NCBI GenBank assembly: GCA_964564655.1 | Contig: CAZMBO010000002.1 | Coordinates: 5,103 to 69,102, forward strand | From: UBA8687 sp964564655 | Lineage (GTDB): Bacteria > Nitrospinota > Nitrospinia > Nitrospinales > VA-1 | Length of the DNA stretch: 64,000 nt | Reading direction: 5' to 3' | In this document: one piece after another, positions 44,906 to 54,014 of the stretch | Layout of the letters: each line of letters begins with the position of its first letter | Position numbering within the stretch: position 1 is the stretch's first letter | Made by a program: the position numbers and the translations under genes | The notes under the pieces: model-generated | The model's input: only the letters and a program-made list of their open reading frames with translations | Told to the model about the DNA's origin: nothing | The model's database searches: none

Positions 44906-45844
44906 ATGAAAGTAGTTGTTACTCCCCCGGCTTTTTGCAAATCCGAGTCTCTAAAGTCCAAACTTTCTAGCTTGTTTCCAAACACGGTTTACAATCAAAA
45001 CACTAATTATTTATCAGAAGAAGAGTTGATGGATTTTCTCAAAGATGCCGATGCTGCCATAATTGGAAGAGACCCCGTGACCCAGGACACTCTAGATGCT
45101 TTGCCGCAACTGAAAATGATTTCTAAATACGGAGTCGGGCTCGAAAATCTGGATCTGAACGCAATCAAACAAAGAGGGATTGAGTTGGCGGTAACCACGG
45201 GCATTAATAAGCGGTCGGTGGCAGAGTTGACTCTGAGCTTTATGGTTGGGCTTTGTCATAATATTTTTATATCTGCAGAAAGAATGAAAAGAGGTGAATG
45301 GATACGCGAAGGAGGTCAGGATCTTTCTGGGAAAACTATTGGAATAATTGGCTGCGGTAATGTTGGTAAAGAGGTCATCAAAATATTAAAACCCTTTGGC
45401 TGTAAAATTCTAATAAACGATATTGAAGATAGAAGCAAGTTTTGCCGTGAACAGGGTGCCATAGAATCATCTTTTGAATTATTAATCAAAGAATCTGACA
45501 TTGTCTCTTTACATGTGCCTCTTACAAATTTGACACGAGATATGATTAACCATAATGTGTTAAAAGATATGAAGGCAAATGCTTTTCTTGTGAATACCAG
45601 TCGGGGTCCGGTAGTAAACCCATCACATCTTCATCGAGCCTTAGTATCTAAAGAAATATTGGGTGCCGCACTCGATGTTTTTTGTTCGGAACCCCCCGAT
45701 GATATAGANNNNNNNNNNNNNNNNNNNNNNNNNNNNNNNNNNNNNNNNNNNNNNNNNNNNNNNNNNNNNNNNNNNNNNNNNNNNNNNNNNNNNNNNNNNN
45801 NNNNNNNNCAAAACGTCGATATCGCGATAGAAGAAATAAACTGA
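44906..45844 (+). CDS. D-2-hydroxyacid dehydrogenase (phosphoglycerate dehydrogenase-like), interrupted by a gap
   Basis: An NAD-dependent dehydrogenase of the SerA/D-lactate dehydrogenase superfamily. The NAD-binding motif is GIIGCGNVGKEVIKIL, and VNTSRGPVVNP carries the catalytic arginine. The gap at 45709-45808 falls just after DVFCSEPPDD, where the catalytic histidine (usually PHIGG) is expected, so that residue cannot be seen. The ending QNVDIAIEEIN resumes in the same frame, and the missing piece is probably close to the gap size. No ACT regulatory domain is present, so it is not full-length SerA; the substrate is unknown. The start is ATG 44906, or TTG 44897 overlapping traB. Confidence 0.78.
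   Translation: MKVVVTPPAFCKSESLKSKLSSLFPNTVYNQNTNYLSEEELMDFLKDADAAIIGRDPVTQDTLDALPQLKMISKYGVGLENLDLNAIKQRGIELAVTTGINKRSVAELTLSFMVGLCHNIFISAERMKRGEWIREGGQDLSGKTIGIIGCGNVGKEVIKILKPFGCKILINDIEDRSKFCREQGAIESSFELLIKESDIVSLHVPLTNLTRDMINHNVLKDMKANAFLVNTSRGPVVNPSHLHRALVSKEILGAALDVFCSEPPDDIXXXXXXXXXXXXXXXXXXXXXXXXXXXXXXXXXXQNVDIAIEEIN
45709..45808. other. Assembly gap (100 N)
   Basis: Exactly 100 N. The flanks differ, so this is a real break, but it falls inside the 2-hydroxyacid dehydrogenase gene and the frame is consistent on both sides. Confidence 0.95.
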
Positions 45845-47151
45845 TGGAAAAGGAGGGCTCTTTAATAGCAATAACAGGTGTTCCTTATGGGCCAGGAGGA
45901 AAAACTATATGGGCTTACGCCCATAGCCCAACTTATCAGGAGCCCGCGATTATGTATTTGACTGGTATCAATCAGAATAATGTCATTTTACTACTGGATC
46001 CCAAATCCAAAGTGTCTACTGAAATTTTGTTTGTAGGTCGTAAAGACCGTATTATGGAGTTTTGGGAAGGGGTGCGTTTTGGTGTTGGAGATAAAGCGAG
46101 TTTGCAAGAGGTTCAATCGGTCACTGGTATAAAAGATGTTCGTGATATTGGGGAATTCAAAGAGGTTCTTAGGGAGAGATTTGTAAAAAATAAAAAAAAA
46201 TCTTTGGCTACTTTTTGGTATGAAGGAATTCGAAAGGGAAGAAAAACCAGCATAACTACCGATCACAATTACGATTTTAAAAAGAAGTTGGCAGCTTGGC
46301 TACGCGAGTGGAAAGCACCAAAAGGCGCCTTAAAAAATATTATGGCCAACCACTTCTCTTTACGGTTACCTTTGGATAAGTATGATATCAAAAATGCCAG
46401 AAAAGCACAGGAAATTACTGGAGAAGGTTTCAGGGCGATGCTCAAGAACTTTAGTGGTTTCAAAAATGAATGTCAGATCCAGGGTTATCTAGAGGGAAAA
46501 ATGCTGATGAATTCTCCCTACGGTCTTAGTTATCCTTCCATTGTAGCCTCAGGTGTCAATGCAACTATTCTTCACTATATGAAAAATGATGATCCCATTT
46601 CTAAAAATGAAATGATATTAATTGATTTTGGTGTCCGGTGGATGACTATGCATGCAGATATTACTCGAACTTTTCCTGTTTCAGGAAAATTTAACCCCAT
46701 GCAAAAATTGCTTTACGAAATTGTTTTGAATGGACAGCGGGAAGTGGAAAAAGCTGCGCGAGCCGGGATAACCATAGATGAGCTGAACGATGTGTGCTGG
46801 GCAGTCATCAATGATGGTTTGAAAAAAAAGTTCAGCGCGGCTGGAGGTAAATATAAACTGCGATACAAAGACAGACCGCATGGAGTTAGTCATTTAATGG
46901 GTGAACAGGAACATGATGGCGATCCATTCCGTAATTATGCAACCCAACCTATGGAAGCAGGCTGGATGATAAGTAATGAGCCTGGTCTGTATGGAGACTT
47001 TAAAATTCGATTAAATGGGAAAACTTACGATGAAACCATCGGAATTCGAATAGAAGATAATCTGGTTATGACCCTAAAAAGTTGTATGAACCTCTCTAGT
47101 ATTATTCCTAAAAGTATAAAAGAAATCGAGAGATTGATGGCTAATAACTAA
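45844..47151 (+). CDS. M24 family metallopeptidase (aminopeptidase P-like)
   Basis: A 435-residue predicted cytoplasmic metallopeptidase of the pita-bread fold. The C-terminal catalytic domain shows the five metal ligands in order: Asp in LIDFGVRW, Asp in HADITRTFP, His in HGVSHLMGEQEHDG, Glu in SNEPGLYG and Glu in GIRIEDN. The N-terminal domain (residues 1 to about 165) is of the creatinase/prolidase type, so it most likely cleaves X-Pro peptides. The ATG overlaps the stop of the dehydrogenase (TGATG). The stop overlaps the tail of convergent bcp. Confidence 0.85.
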   Translation: MEKEGSLIAITGVPYGPGGKTIWAYAHSPTYQEPAIMYLTGINQNNVILLLDPKSKVSTEILFVGRKDRIMEFWEGVRFGVGDKASLQEVQSVTGIKDVRDIGEFKEVLRERFVKNKKKSLATFWYEGIRKGRKTSITTDHNYDFKKKLAAWLREWKAPKGALKNIMANHFSLRLPLDKYDIKNARKAQEITGEGFRAMLKNFSGFKNECQIQGYLEGKMLMNSPYGLSYPSIVASGVNATILHYMKNDDPISKNEMILIDFGVRWMTMHADITRTFPVSGKFNPMQKLLYEIVLNGQREVEKAARAGITIDELNDVCWAVINDGLKKKFSAAGGKYKLRYKDRPHGVSHLMGEQEHDGDPFRNYATQPMEAGWMISNEPGLYGDFKIRLNGKTYDETIGIRIEDNLVMTLKSCMNLSSIIPKSIKEIERLMANN

Positions 47152-47618
47152 AGTCTTTCCAGCTCAGCGAGAACTTCTTCAATATGATTCTTTACTTTTA
47201 CCTTTGGAAAAATTTTTCTAACAGTTCCGCTTTTGTCGATTAAGAATGTGGTTCGCACAATTCCCATAAAAGTTTTTCCGTATAATTTTTTTTTCTGCCA
47301 GACTCCATATTTCTCTACAACTTTTTTATCTGTATCAGCTAATAATTTGAATGGCAGATCATATTTCTCAATAAATTTCTGGTGTCTTTCCTGAGAGTCT
47401 ATGCTGACGCCTAGAATGACGGTGGCTTTAAATCTTTTTTGCTGGTCCCTGAAGTCACAGGCTTGGGTCGTGCAACCCGGTGTCATATCCTTGGGATAAA
47501 AATAAAGGATTACGTTTTTTTTGCCTTTAAAAGAGCTGAGTTTTACTTTTTCCCCATTTTGGTCAAGGGCGGTAAAATCAGGCGCTTTGTTACCTTCTTT
47601 TATTTCTTTTGCAACCAT
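47148..47618 (-). CDS. bcp: Peroxiredoxin of the Bcp/PrxQ type
   Basis: A thiol peroxidase that reduces hydrogen peroxide and organic hydroperoxides using thioredoxin. The 156-residue product has the peroxidatic cysteine C49 in YPKDMTPGCTTQAC and a second cysteine C54 five residues on, the arrangement of two-cysteine Bcp proteins. The stop codon overlaps the M24 peptidase stop on the other strand (CTAA at 47148-47151). It is 5 bases downstream of an exported protein gene on the same strand. Confidence 0.93.
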   Translation of the reverse strand: MVAKEIKEGNKAPDFTALDQNGEKVKLSSFKGKKNVILYFYPKDMTPGCTTQACDFRDQQKRFKATVILGVSIDSQERHQKFIEKYDLPFKLLADTDKKVVEKYGVWQKKKLYGKTFMGIVRTTFLIDKSGTVRKIFPKVKVKNHIEEVLAELERL

Positions 47619-47623
47619 ATCAT

Positions 47624-48067
47624 TTATTGATTTGGCAATTTTTCCAAAAGGGTATTAATATTTTTATGGAGGTTGTTTAAGGTTTCCATCAATTGCTCTT
47701 TTTTTCTTCGGTCCCCGGGTCTGTTAAATATCATCCTCGCATCGCCATATAAGCTAAGGATTTGAGCATGAAGGTTACCCGTAGGAATTTTTCCTTCACT
47801 ACATAAATTTTCAAAGATAGAAATGAGACGTTGGAGTTTGCCATCAATCTGTAGACCTAATAGTGATTCTGAGCTGAGAGATTTAGTTTGCTCCAAATAG
47901 CCCCAGATGCCACCTTTATCCTGAATGACTCCTTGGCTGCCTTGTAACTCTTGTAGACCAGTAGTGCAAATATCAGCAGCTAATGTAGTTTTCCCTGGAA
48001 TCAGGATCACTGCGTAGAGAGCTAGACATAATAATTTTGTGTAGACTTTGGATTGTAAAATGTGCAT
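47624..48067 (-). CDS. Unknown exported helical protein
   Basis: A 147-residue product I do not recognise. The first 30 residues form a signal peptide (KLLCLALYAVILIPGKTTLA) with a likely cleavage after LAA. The mature part has two cysteines (in ADICTTGLQ and ENLCSEGK) that could form a disulfide, and is otherwise mainly helical. The C-terminal 45 residues are rich in charged residues and leucine (KEQLMETLNNLHKNINTLLE), which could form a coiled coil. It precedes bcp by 5 bases. Confidence 0.6.
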   Translation of the reverse strand: MHILQSKVYTKLLCLALYAVILIPGKTTLAADICTTGLQELQGSQGVIQDKGGIWGYLEQTKSLSSESLLGLQIDGKLQRLISIFENLCSEGKIPTGNLHAQILSLYGDARMIFNRPGDRRKKEQLMETLNNLHKNINTLLEKLPNQ

Positions 48068-48218
48068 GTTTCACCGCCTGTAAAGGGTAGCTAACGAAAG
48101 GAACTTTATAATTAGACAAGACACAAGACACAATGTCAAACAAAGTCTTAATTTTCTATATGTTTTATGCCAGTCGCTATCTAAAATCTTGGAAGAATAG
48201 CGGTTGAATATTGAATAG

Positions 48219-49835
48219 TTAATTCATTAGGTTTTGGAATCCTTCCAAGACTTGCAATTTTTTTAATATGGGATCCGAAGTAATCATTTGTTTCGATTTT
48301 GAATCAAGTTTTATTGCAATATCTATATTTTTCATTCCACTCCCCAAATCTCCTTTCATTACATATGACCTGGCAAGAAGTAACCGATGAGCTAGCATGT
48401 TTTCGTGATTAGGGTGGATAACAAGTATCCGTTCTAGGATAGAAACCGCTCGATTGTATTTTTCTCTTTTAAAATTCACGGTAGCCATATTTAACAGGGT
48501 TGTTAGGTTTGACGGCTCCATTCTGAGAACCATCGAATAAATTCCTAATGCGCGCTGATACATTCCAAAATGAGCAAAAATCTCCCCTTTTCTATTCAGG
48601 GAGTTTACGGGGTTTATGAATAAAACATTTGGATTTAGAGGTAACTCATTATTGGGAGGGCTTGCGTTAGGAATTTCTGATAATGTTAATTTGGCTATCC
48701 CTTGGGGATCTCCAAGGTCTCTGGCTTTTTCATAATATCCTTTTGCTTCTTCTAGCCTCCCACGGAGAACAGCAATATCTCCCCATTCCTGATAGCCGCG
48801 ACTTTTTAATTGGTTGTCGTCTTTTGCAGTTTCAATAAATTGAGAAACTGCTTTTTCTGCTCTGTCCAACCTTAAAAATAAACTATACATGCCTACAAGA
48901 ATTTCCTGCGTATTCAAGTTTTTAGGGTTTAGTTTTGCTGCAGTTTCAATTTCGATTAAGGCAAGACCAAATTTCTTATTCTGGTAAAGAGACTTTGATC
49001 TACTCAAATGATATTGAGAAGGGACAACCTTTTTAGGCAGTTTTTGCGTTGCGTTTGTGTTTACATAATTCCTCAGAAGTTTAGCTGATTCTCTTTTAGG
49101 GTGTTGAACTCTCATATCTAAGATTTTGTTGATATATGTGTTGGCAAGTTTCTTGTTATCTTGAGTGGTATATAAATATGCTAGTTGGTATATAGCTTCT
49201 ATGTTTTTTTCGTCAAGGGAAAGAGCTTTTTTGAAAGCTCTTTCTGCTTCTGTATTTTTATTTAGGTAAATAAAAACCATACCTTGTTCATAAGGGTAGG
49301 TTGGGTTTTTGGGATCCAGGTTTGCGGCTTGAGACAGTTCCTTTAGAGCAATTTTAGTGTTACCCATTGCTATTGAAGTTTGGGCATACTCATAATGCGC
49401 TAAAGGATTATTGTGATGCTGTTGGGCGGAAATGATGCAAGCCCTGTCAGAGGTTTTTGCATTACCGAGTGCCCTGTGGATCTGGCAAAAAGCAAAATGC
49501 AAGGCCGGGTGTTGCCGCTCCATTCTAAATCCGACTAATAAAGTTTCTAAGGACTCCTTGATCACACCCTTTTCATATAGAACCATAGCTTTAAGGATTA
49601 ACGGTGAGGCTTCTTTAGGGAGTTCTTTGATTTTTTTATTTAATATCGAAAGCGCGGCGTCATATTCTTTTTCTTTTACCAAGTTTTGCACTTTTTGGTA
49701 ATCACTGTCATTCCTTTCGTCTGACACCGAAAGTTCCCAGTGAGCTATGTCAGGACTCGGGTAGGTTGCCCAAGACAAATCAGTGAAAAAAATATTTAAC
49801 GAAAGAAATGAGATAAGAAAAACGAGATATACCAT
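48219..49835 (-). CDS. Exported TPR-repeat protein
   Basis: A 538-residue protein with an N-terminal signal peptide (VFLISFLSLNIFFTDLSWA) followed by about ten tetratricopeptide-like repeats, recognisable from units such as AERAFKKALSLDEKNIEAIY, and AVSILERILVIHPNHENML near the end. It is probably a periplasmic or outer-membrane-associated scaffold for protein interactions; no catalytic domain is visible. The gene follows the Lcl-domain gene by 25 bases on the same strand. Its precise function cannot be deduced. Confidence 0.8.
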   Translation of the reverse strand: MVYLVFLISFLSLNIFFTDLSWATYPSPDIAHWELSVSDERNDSDYQKVQNLVKEKEYDAALSILNKKIKELPKEASPLILKAMVLYEKGVIKESLETLLVGFRMERQHPALHFAFCQIHRALGNAKTSDRACIISAQQHHNNPLAHYEYAQTSIAMGNTKIALKELSQAANLDPKNPTYPYEQGMVFIYLNKNTEAERAFKKALSLDEKNIEAIYQLAYLYTTQDNKKLANTYINKILDMRVQHPKRESAKLLRNYVNTNATQKLPKKVVPSQYHLSRSKSLYQNKKFGLALIEIETAAKLNPKNLNTQEILVGMYSLFLRLDRAEKAVSQFIETAKDDNQLKSRGYQEWGDIAVLRGRLEEAKGYYEKARDLGDPQGIAKLTLSEIPNASPPNNELPLNPNVLFINPVNSLNRKGEIFAHFGMYQRALGIYSMVLRMEPSNLTTLLNMATVNFKREKYNRAVSILERILVIHPNHENMLAHRLLLARSYVMKGDLGSGMKNIDIAIKLDSKSKQMITSDPILKKLQVLEGFQNLMN

Positions 49836-49860
49836 TTTATTGTTGCTATCCTGAAAAATA

Positions 49861-50388
49861 TTAACGATTGTTCAAATGTCCTCTAACCGCCCGTGTGGCC
49901 TTTCGAGAGCGGGAATTTCTATTTGCGCTAAAAGCATCGCCTGTGTTGAACACGACCCCGAAGGCGTTGTGCCTGCCATTTTCATCAGCAGACCACAATG
50001 AGCCGCTGCCTTTCTTGCCAAATAGCGGATCGGTATGAATTTTCATTTCTCGACCCACTTGCGAACTATTTAGTTTGTCCGCATCGAAAAGAGTTTTTAA
50101 TTGCCGAATTGTGGGATATTGCCAGTCAAAATAATTTGCAAACCCAGTTTCGTTTAAATTTTTTATATATGCTTTTGCTTCATACCAGTTGAGCCAATGA
50201 CCCGAATGTAAATAGGAATCATTTTTCATCCACATTAATCCGGTTTTAGAGTCGGAAATGGTTCCGTCTTTGTTGTCTGTGAATCGTTGGGTTTGTGATG
50301 AGATTGATTCAGCATTGGATTTATTATTTATAGATGATCCTAAAAGAACAAGTGTTGCAAGGATCACCGTAGTCACTCTAAATTTCAT
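49861..50388 (-). CDS. Exported DUF1566 (Lcl C-terminal domain) protein
   Basis: A 175-residue protein with a signal peptide (residues about 1-27) and one DUF1566 domain. The family features are DNKDGTISDSKTGLMWMKND, WYEAKAYIKNLNETG, DWQYPTIRQLKTL, SLWSADENGRHN and a final TRAVRGH. This domain occurs in many secreted proteins of aquatic bacteria and its molecular role is poorly known. It lies 18 bases from gatB and 25 from the TPR gene, all on the minus strand, so the two exported proteins may act together. Confidence 0.82.
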   Translation of the reverse strand: MKFRVTTVILATLVLLGSSINNKSNAESISSQTQRFTDNKDGTISDSKTGLMWMKNDSYLHSGHWLNWYEAKAYIKNLNETGFANYFDWQYPTIRQLKTLFDADKLNSSQVGREMKIHTDPLFGKKGSGSLWSADENGRHNAFGVVFNTGDAFSANRNSRSRKATRAVRGHLNNR

Positions 50389-50406
50389 AATAAAATATTC
50401 TTAAAT

Positions 50407-51849
50407 TCACATCCCTGATATTTTTTCTTTAAGGAGTTTGTTTACGGTTCCTGGGTTTGCCTTGCCTTTGCTTGCCTTCATTACTTGTCCAACAAGAAAG
50501 CCTAAAACTTTTTCCTTGCCTCCTTTATATTCATCCACCTGACTTAGGTTGGCTTGCAAGACTCCTTCTACCATTTTGTCAATGGCCTTATCATCGGTTA
50601 TTTGTTTGAGTCCTTTTTCGTCTACAATAGTTATAGGTTCTTTTCCCGTTTGATACATTTCTTCAAAGACAGATTTGGCGATGTTGCCACTAATAACACC
50701 CTCGTCAATCAATTTGAGCAAATTTACCAGCGCACTAGGAGAAACTGGACATTCGCTGATTACCTGATTGCTTTTATTTAATTCTCGCAATAAGTCTCCC
50801 ATTATCCAGTTGCTAATTATTTTTGGTTTGGAAAACAGTGAAGTGCATTTTTCGAAATAATTGGCCAATTCTCTGGAAGAGGTTAGAACTCCAGCGTCGT
50901 ATTCGGGGAGGCTATATTCTATTGCAAACCGTTCTCGTTTCTGTTCTGGTAGTTCTGGGATTGTTTTTTTAATTTCTTCTACCCAAGCTTCATCGAGAAC
51001 GACCGGGACTAGGTCGGGATCAGGAAAATAACGGTAGTCGTGAGCTTCCTCCTTACTTCTCATTGAGAAAGTTTCTCCGCGATCAGAATCATACAGTCGG
51101 GTTTCCTGAATTACTTGGTCGCCTTGATCCAGAATGCGGGTTTGTCGGTCTACTTCATACTCTATTGCTTTTTGGACAAATTTAAAGGAGTTTAAATTCT
51201 TTAGTTCAGTGCGAGTTCCAAACTCCTTTTGTCCTTTGGGGCGGAGCGAGATGTTAGCATCACAGCGCAAGCTTCCTTCTTCCATATTGCAATCGCTTAC
51301 CTGGGTGTATTCCAGGATTGATTTTAATTCACCCAGATAAGCCCGTGCTTCTTCTGGAGACCTTAATTCTGGCTCACTAACCACTTCGCAAAGCGGAACT
51401 CCTGTGCGGTTAAAGTCTACATAGCTTTTTCCTGGATTCCCCAAATTTTCCCCATGAATTAATTTTCCGGCATCTTCTTCCATATGGATGCGGGTCAATC
51501 CGATTCTTTTTTTGATTCCGTTTATATAAATATTAATATACCCGTTCACTCCTAAAGGTTCTTCAAATTGCGATATTTGATATCCTTTTGGTAGATCGGG
51601 GTAGAAATAATTTTTTCGAGCAAAACGATTCATAGGCGCAATTGTACAATGAGTTGCCAAGCAGGCCTTCATAGCCGATTCCAGAAACTGTTTGTTTAAA
51701 ACAGGGAGCACTCCTGGCATGCCCAAGCAAATAGGGCAAGTATTAGCATTGGGTGGTTTTCCGAATTCTGTGGAACATGAACAGAATATTTTTGTTTTAG
51801 TATTTATCTGGACATGCACCTCCAGTCCAATTACAGTTTCATATTTCAT
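50407..51849 (-). CDS. gatB: Aspartyl/glutamyl-tRNA amidotransferase subunit B
   Basis: GatB is the kinase/transamidase subunit of GatCAB, which converts misacylated Glu-tRNA(Gln) and Asp-tRNA(Asn) to the correct amide. The 480-residue product begins YETVIGLEVHVQINTKTKIF. It contains the zinc-site cysteines (FCSCSTEF, NTCPICLGMPG), the signature VDFNRTGVPLCEVVSEPE and the C-terminal YqeY-like helical tail. gatA and gatC are not next to it, so the operon is dispersed. Confidence 0.96.
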   Translation of the reverse strand: MKYETVIGLEVHVQINTKTKIFCSCSTEFGKPPNANTCPICLGMPGVLPVLNKQFLESAMKACLATHCTIAPMNRFARKNYFYPDLPKGYQISQFEEPLGVNGYINIYINGIKKRIGLTRIHMEEDAGKLIHGENLGNPGKSYVDFNRTGVPLCEVVSEPELRSPEEARAYLGELKSILEYTQVSDCNMEEGSLRCDANISLRPKGQKEFGTRTELKNLNSFKFVQKAIEYEVDRQTRILDQGDQVIQETRLYDSDRGETFSMRSKEEAHDYRYFPDPDLVPVVLDEAWVEEIKKTIPELPEQKRERFAIEYSLPEYDAGVLTSSRELANYFEKCTSLFSKPKIISNWIMGDLLRELNKSNQVISECPVSPSALVNLLKLIDEGVISGNIAKSVFEEMYQTGKEPITIVDEKGLKQITDDKAIDKMVEGVLQANLSQVDEYKGGKEKVLGFLVGQVMKASKGKANPGTVNKLLKEKISGM

Positions 51850-51933
51850 AGTTATATTTCAATACTAGGGAGCCTGTTTTTTGATGTGATTCTGATTTTA
51901 ATCACTCGCAGGACTGTGCGTCAAGCTTTGTCC

Positions 51934-52674
51934 TCAGTGTGCCGTGAAACCTCCATCAACTGGGAGTGTGATCCCGGTTACAAAGGAAGATTCATCGCTT
52001 GCTAAGTATAGGCAGGCATTTGCGACATCTTCCGGCTTGCCAAATCGACCTATTGGGTATTCTTTGCTCCATTCCTTCATTAAGTCCGCATCTTTCATTA
52101 GGTCCGCTGTCATATCAGTAGCAATCAATCCTGGACAAATAGAATTTGAACGAATGCCGGACGCACCATATTCTACAGCTATAGAACGGCTAAACTGATT
52201 CAGGGCTCCTTTGGAAACATTATAGGCTGCGACTTGAGGCACCGCGATGAGGCCGAGGATAGAACTGATATGGATGATGCTGCCATATTTCTGAGATAGC
52301 ATTGCGGGTAGAACCCGTCGTGTGAGCTGGAAGACAGACCGGATATTAATATCCATAATTTCATCCCATTGCGAATCTGAAATTTCGTGTAAAGGGGAAC
52401 CGTTAAATAGGCCCGCATTGTTTACAAGAATATCAATTTTTTGAAAATTATGTAGAGTTTCGTTAATGAGCTGGTCAAGGTCGTCATTATTTGTCATATC
52501 CCCCTGAACAATAATTGCCGATTCACCCAATTTTTCGACTGCTTTTTCGAGTTTTTCCTTTCGACGACCAAATAAAATTATTTTTGCACCTTCTTGATAG
52601 AAGGCGTGTGCGGTTGCCAATCCGATTCCGGTACCGCCTCCTGTAATGATCGCTGTTTTATCTTTTAATCTCAT
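51934..52674 (-). CDS. Short-chain dehydrogenase/reductase (FabG-like)
   Basis: A 246-residue classical SDR oxidoreductase. It has the cofactor motif TGGGTGIGLA (residues 11-20), NNAG (residues 85-88), catalytic serine in HISSILG (about 137-138), and Y151-x3-K155 in AAYNVSKGALNQ. The glycine-rich GRRKEK after the second beta strand suggests NADP preference. FabG-type 3-ketoacyl reductase or a general alcohol dehydrogenase are both possible; there is no fab neighbourhood to decide. It lies 84 bases from gatB. Confidence 0.85.
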   Translation of the reverse strand: MRLKDKTAIITGGGTGIGLATAHAFYQEGAKIILFGRRKEKLEKAVEKLGESAIIVQGDMTNNDDLDQLINETLHNFQKIDILVNNAGLFNGSPLHEISDSQWDEIMDINIRSVFQLTRRVLPAMLSQKYGSIIHISSILGLIAVPQVAAYNVSKGALNQFSRSIAVEYGASGIRSNSICPGLIATDMTADLMKDADLMKEWSKEYPIGRFGKPEDVANACLYLASDESSFVTGITLPVDGGFTAH

Positions 52675-52804
52675 TCTTCAAGTTTTAAAATGGGGTGTCC
52701 AAAATGTATAATAACCTAAGTCCTGATGAGTTTTGCCTGTCTTTACCCTAGGCAACAATATTTTACCGATTGAAAAGGTTTTTTAACCTCGAGCATAGCA
52801 AATT

Positions 52805-53050
52805 ATGAAATACGTTTATTTTGGGTTTGGAGGTTTTATTGGTTTTATTTGTGGTGTCGCCATAAACCTTATTTTTTATTTGTTGGATCAATCTGGAATA
52901 AAATTTGCCGCTTATCTTATCAAAAGCTTCGGATTTTTTGGGGAATATATTCTTGAGCTTATCAACGCCTTGCCCTTGTTGGGAGCTGTATTAGGAATTA
53001 TATTGGTGAAATATCTGTTTGGTCGCGAATTAGATGAAGAAAGGAACTGA
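52805..53050 (+). CDS. Small membrane protein of unknown function
   Basis: An 81-residue product with two predicted membrane segments (IGFICGVAINLIFYLL at about residues 12-27 and LPLLGAVLGIILVKYLF at about 57-73) and a charged C-terminal tail. I do not recognise a family. It lies 86 bases ahead of the small gene at 53137 and the two-component system, so it may be co-transcribed with them. Its ATG starts about 130 bases from the divergent dehydrogenase gene. Confidence 0.55.
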   Translation: MKYVYFGFGGFIGFICGVAINLIFYLLDQSGIKFAAYLIKSFGFFGEYILELINALPLLGAVLGIILVKYLFGRELDEERN

Positions 53051-53136
53051 CCATCAGGTTATGAAGATATGAAATAGAACCCCTTGCCAGAACTGGTAGT
53101 GTTAAAATGTCCCAGGTAATATGTTTAAGGATGAGA

Positions 53137-53343
53137 ATGAATAAAAAATTCAATGACAACCTATTAAAGGCACTGGAAACCTCCCAAGAGGCAGTAAAAG
53201 TTTGCAAGCAGGCTATGATTGATGCCAACGATGAAAGTTGTCGTGCCATGTACTCCGCGATTCAAAAAGATTGTGAGAAGCATATTCAAATGCTCAAAGG
53301 AGAAATTGAGCTACATAAAGTCCAGAAAAAATGGGAAGAATAA
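53137..53343 (+). CDS. Small helical protein with Cys/Met/His pattern
   Basis: A 68-residue product. The ATG at 53137 is preferred over upstream ATGs at 53107 and 53131 because AAGGA (53127-53131) lies at proper distance. It is predicted to be helical and contains three cysteines (C23, C35, C46), with M27, M38, H49, M52 and H60 placed three or four residues after or near them, a pattern that could bind a soft metal. The stop codon (TAA at 53341-53343) directly abuts the response regulator ATG at 53344. It has no signal peptide. No family assigned. Confidence 0.55.
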   Translation: MNKKFNDNLLKALETSQEAVKVCKQAMIDANDESCRAMYSAIQKDCEKHIQMLKGEIELHKVQKKWEE

Positions 53344-54012
53344 ATGCGTATTCTAATTATTGAAGATGAAAAAAAAGTTGCTGCATTTATTAAAAAAGGT
53401 TTGGAAGAGGAAACCTATGCAGTAGACATTGCCACCGATGGTGAAGAAGGACTTTATCTTGGGGAGCAAAATCAGTATGATTTAATTATACTGGATTTAA
53501 TGCTTCCTAAAATTAACGGACTGGATATTTTATCCAGCTTGAGGTCGCAAAATATTGAAACTCCTATCTTACTCCTTACCGCAAAAGATTCAGTTGAAGA
53601 TAAAGTTGAAGGTTTGAACCAGGGAGCTGATGATTATTTAACAAAACCCTTTGCCTTTTCCGAACTTCTCGCGAGAATCCGGGTGCTTTTACGCCGAGGA
53701 AAAGCGGAGTCTAAAACCACATTGGAAATCGCAGATTTAACCTTAAACCTGGTTAGCCATAAAGTCAGTAGGGGGAATGAGGAAATCGAATTGACGGGAA
53801 AGGAGTATAGCTTGCTTGAATATTTTATGCGCAATCAGGAGAAGGTGTTGACCCGAACCATGATTGCCGAGCATGTCTGGGACTATAACTTTGATACTTT
53901 TACTAATGTCATTGATGTTTATGTCAATCATCTCCGGAAAAAAATTGATAAGAATTTCTCCACCAAACTCTTGCATACCTTACGGGGAGTTGGATATGTG
54001 ATGAAAGTATAG
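53344..54012 (+). CDS. OmpR/PhoB-family response regulator
   Basis: The DNA-binding partner of the sensor kinase downstream. The 222-residue product has an N-terminal receiver domain with the phosphoacceptor Asp51 (LIILDLMLPKINGLDIL), the acidic pair near residue 7, the invariant lysine in LTKPFAFSELL, and a C-terminal winged-helix domain (ELTGKEYSLLEYFMRN, VIDVYVNHLRKKID, LHTLRGVGYVMKV). The closest well-known types are CusR/CopR metal-responsive regulators, but the signal is not proven. It begins right after the small Cys/Met/His gene and ends 2 bases before the kinase gene. Confidence 0.93.
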   Translation: MRILIIEDEKKVAAFIKKGLEEETYAVDIATDGEEGLYLGEQNQYDLIILDLMLPKINGLDILSSLRSQNIETPILLLTAKDSVEDKVEGLNQGADDYLTKPFAFSELLARIRVLLRRGKAESKTTLEIADLTLNLVSHKVSRGNEEIELTGKEYSLLEYFMRNQEKVLTRTMIAEHVWDYNFDTFTNVIDVYVNHLRKKIDKNFSTKLLHTLRGVGYVMKV

Positions 54013-54014
54013 TT

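Noticed and set aside
45709..45808. Third possible false gap, inside the hydroxyacid dehydrogenase
   Set aside because: The flanks do not repeat and the expected catalytic histidine region is missing, so real sequence is absent.
48110..48135. ACAAGAC short tandem repeat upstream of the exported helical protein
   Set aside because: Only two full copies of 7 bases, easily expected by chance in AT-rich DNA.
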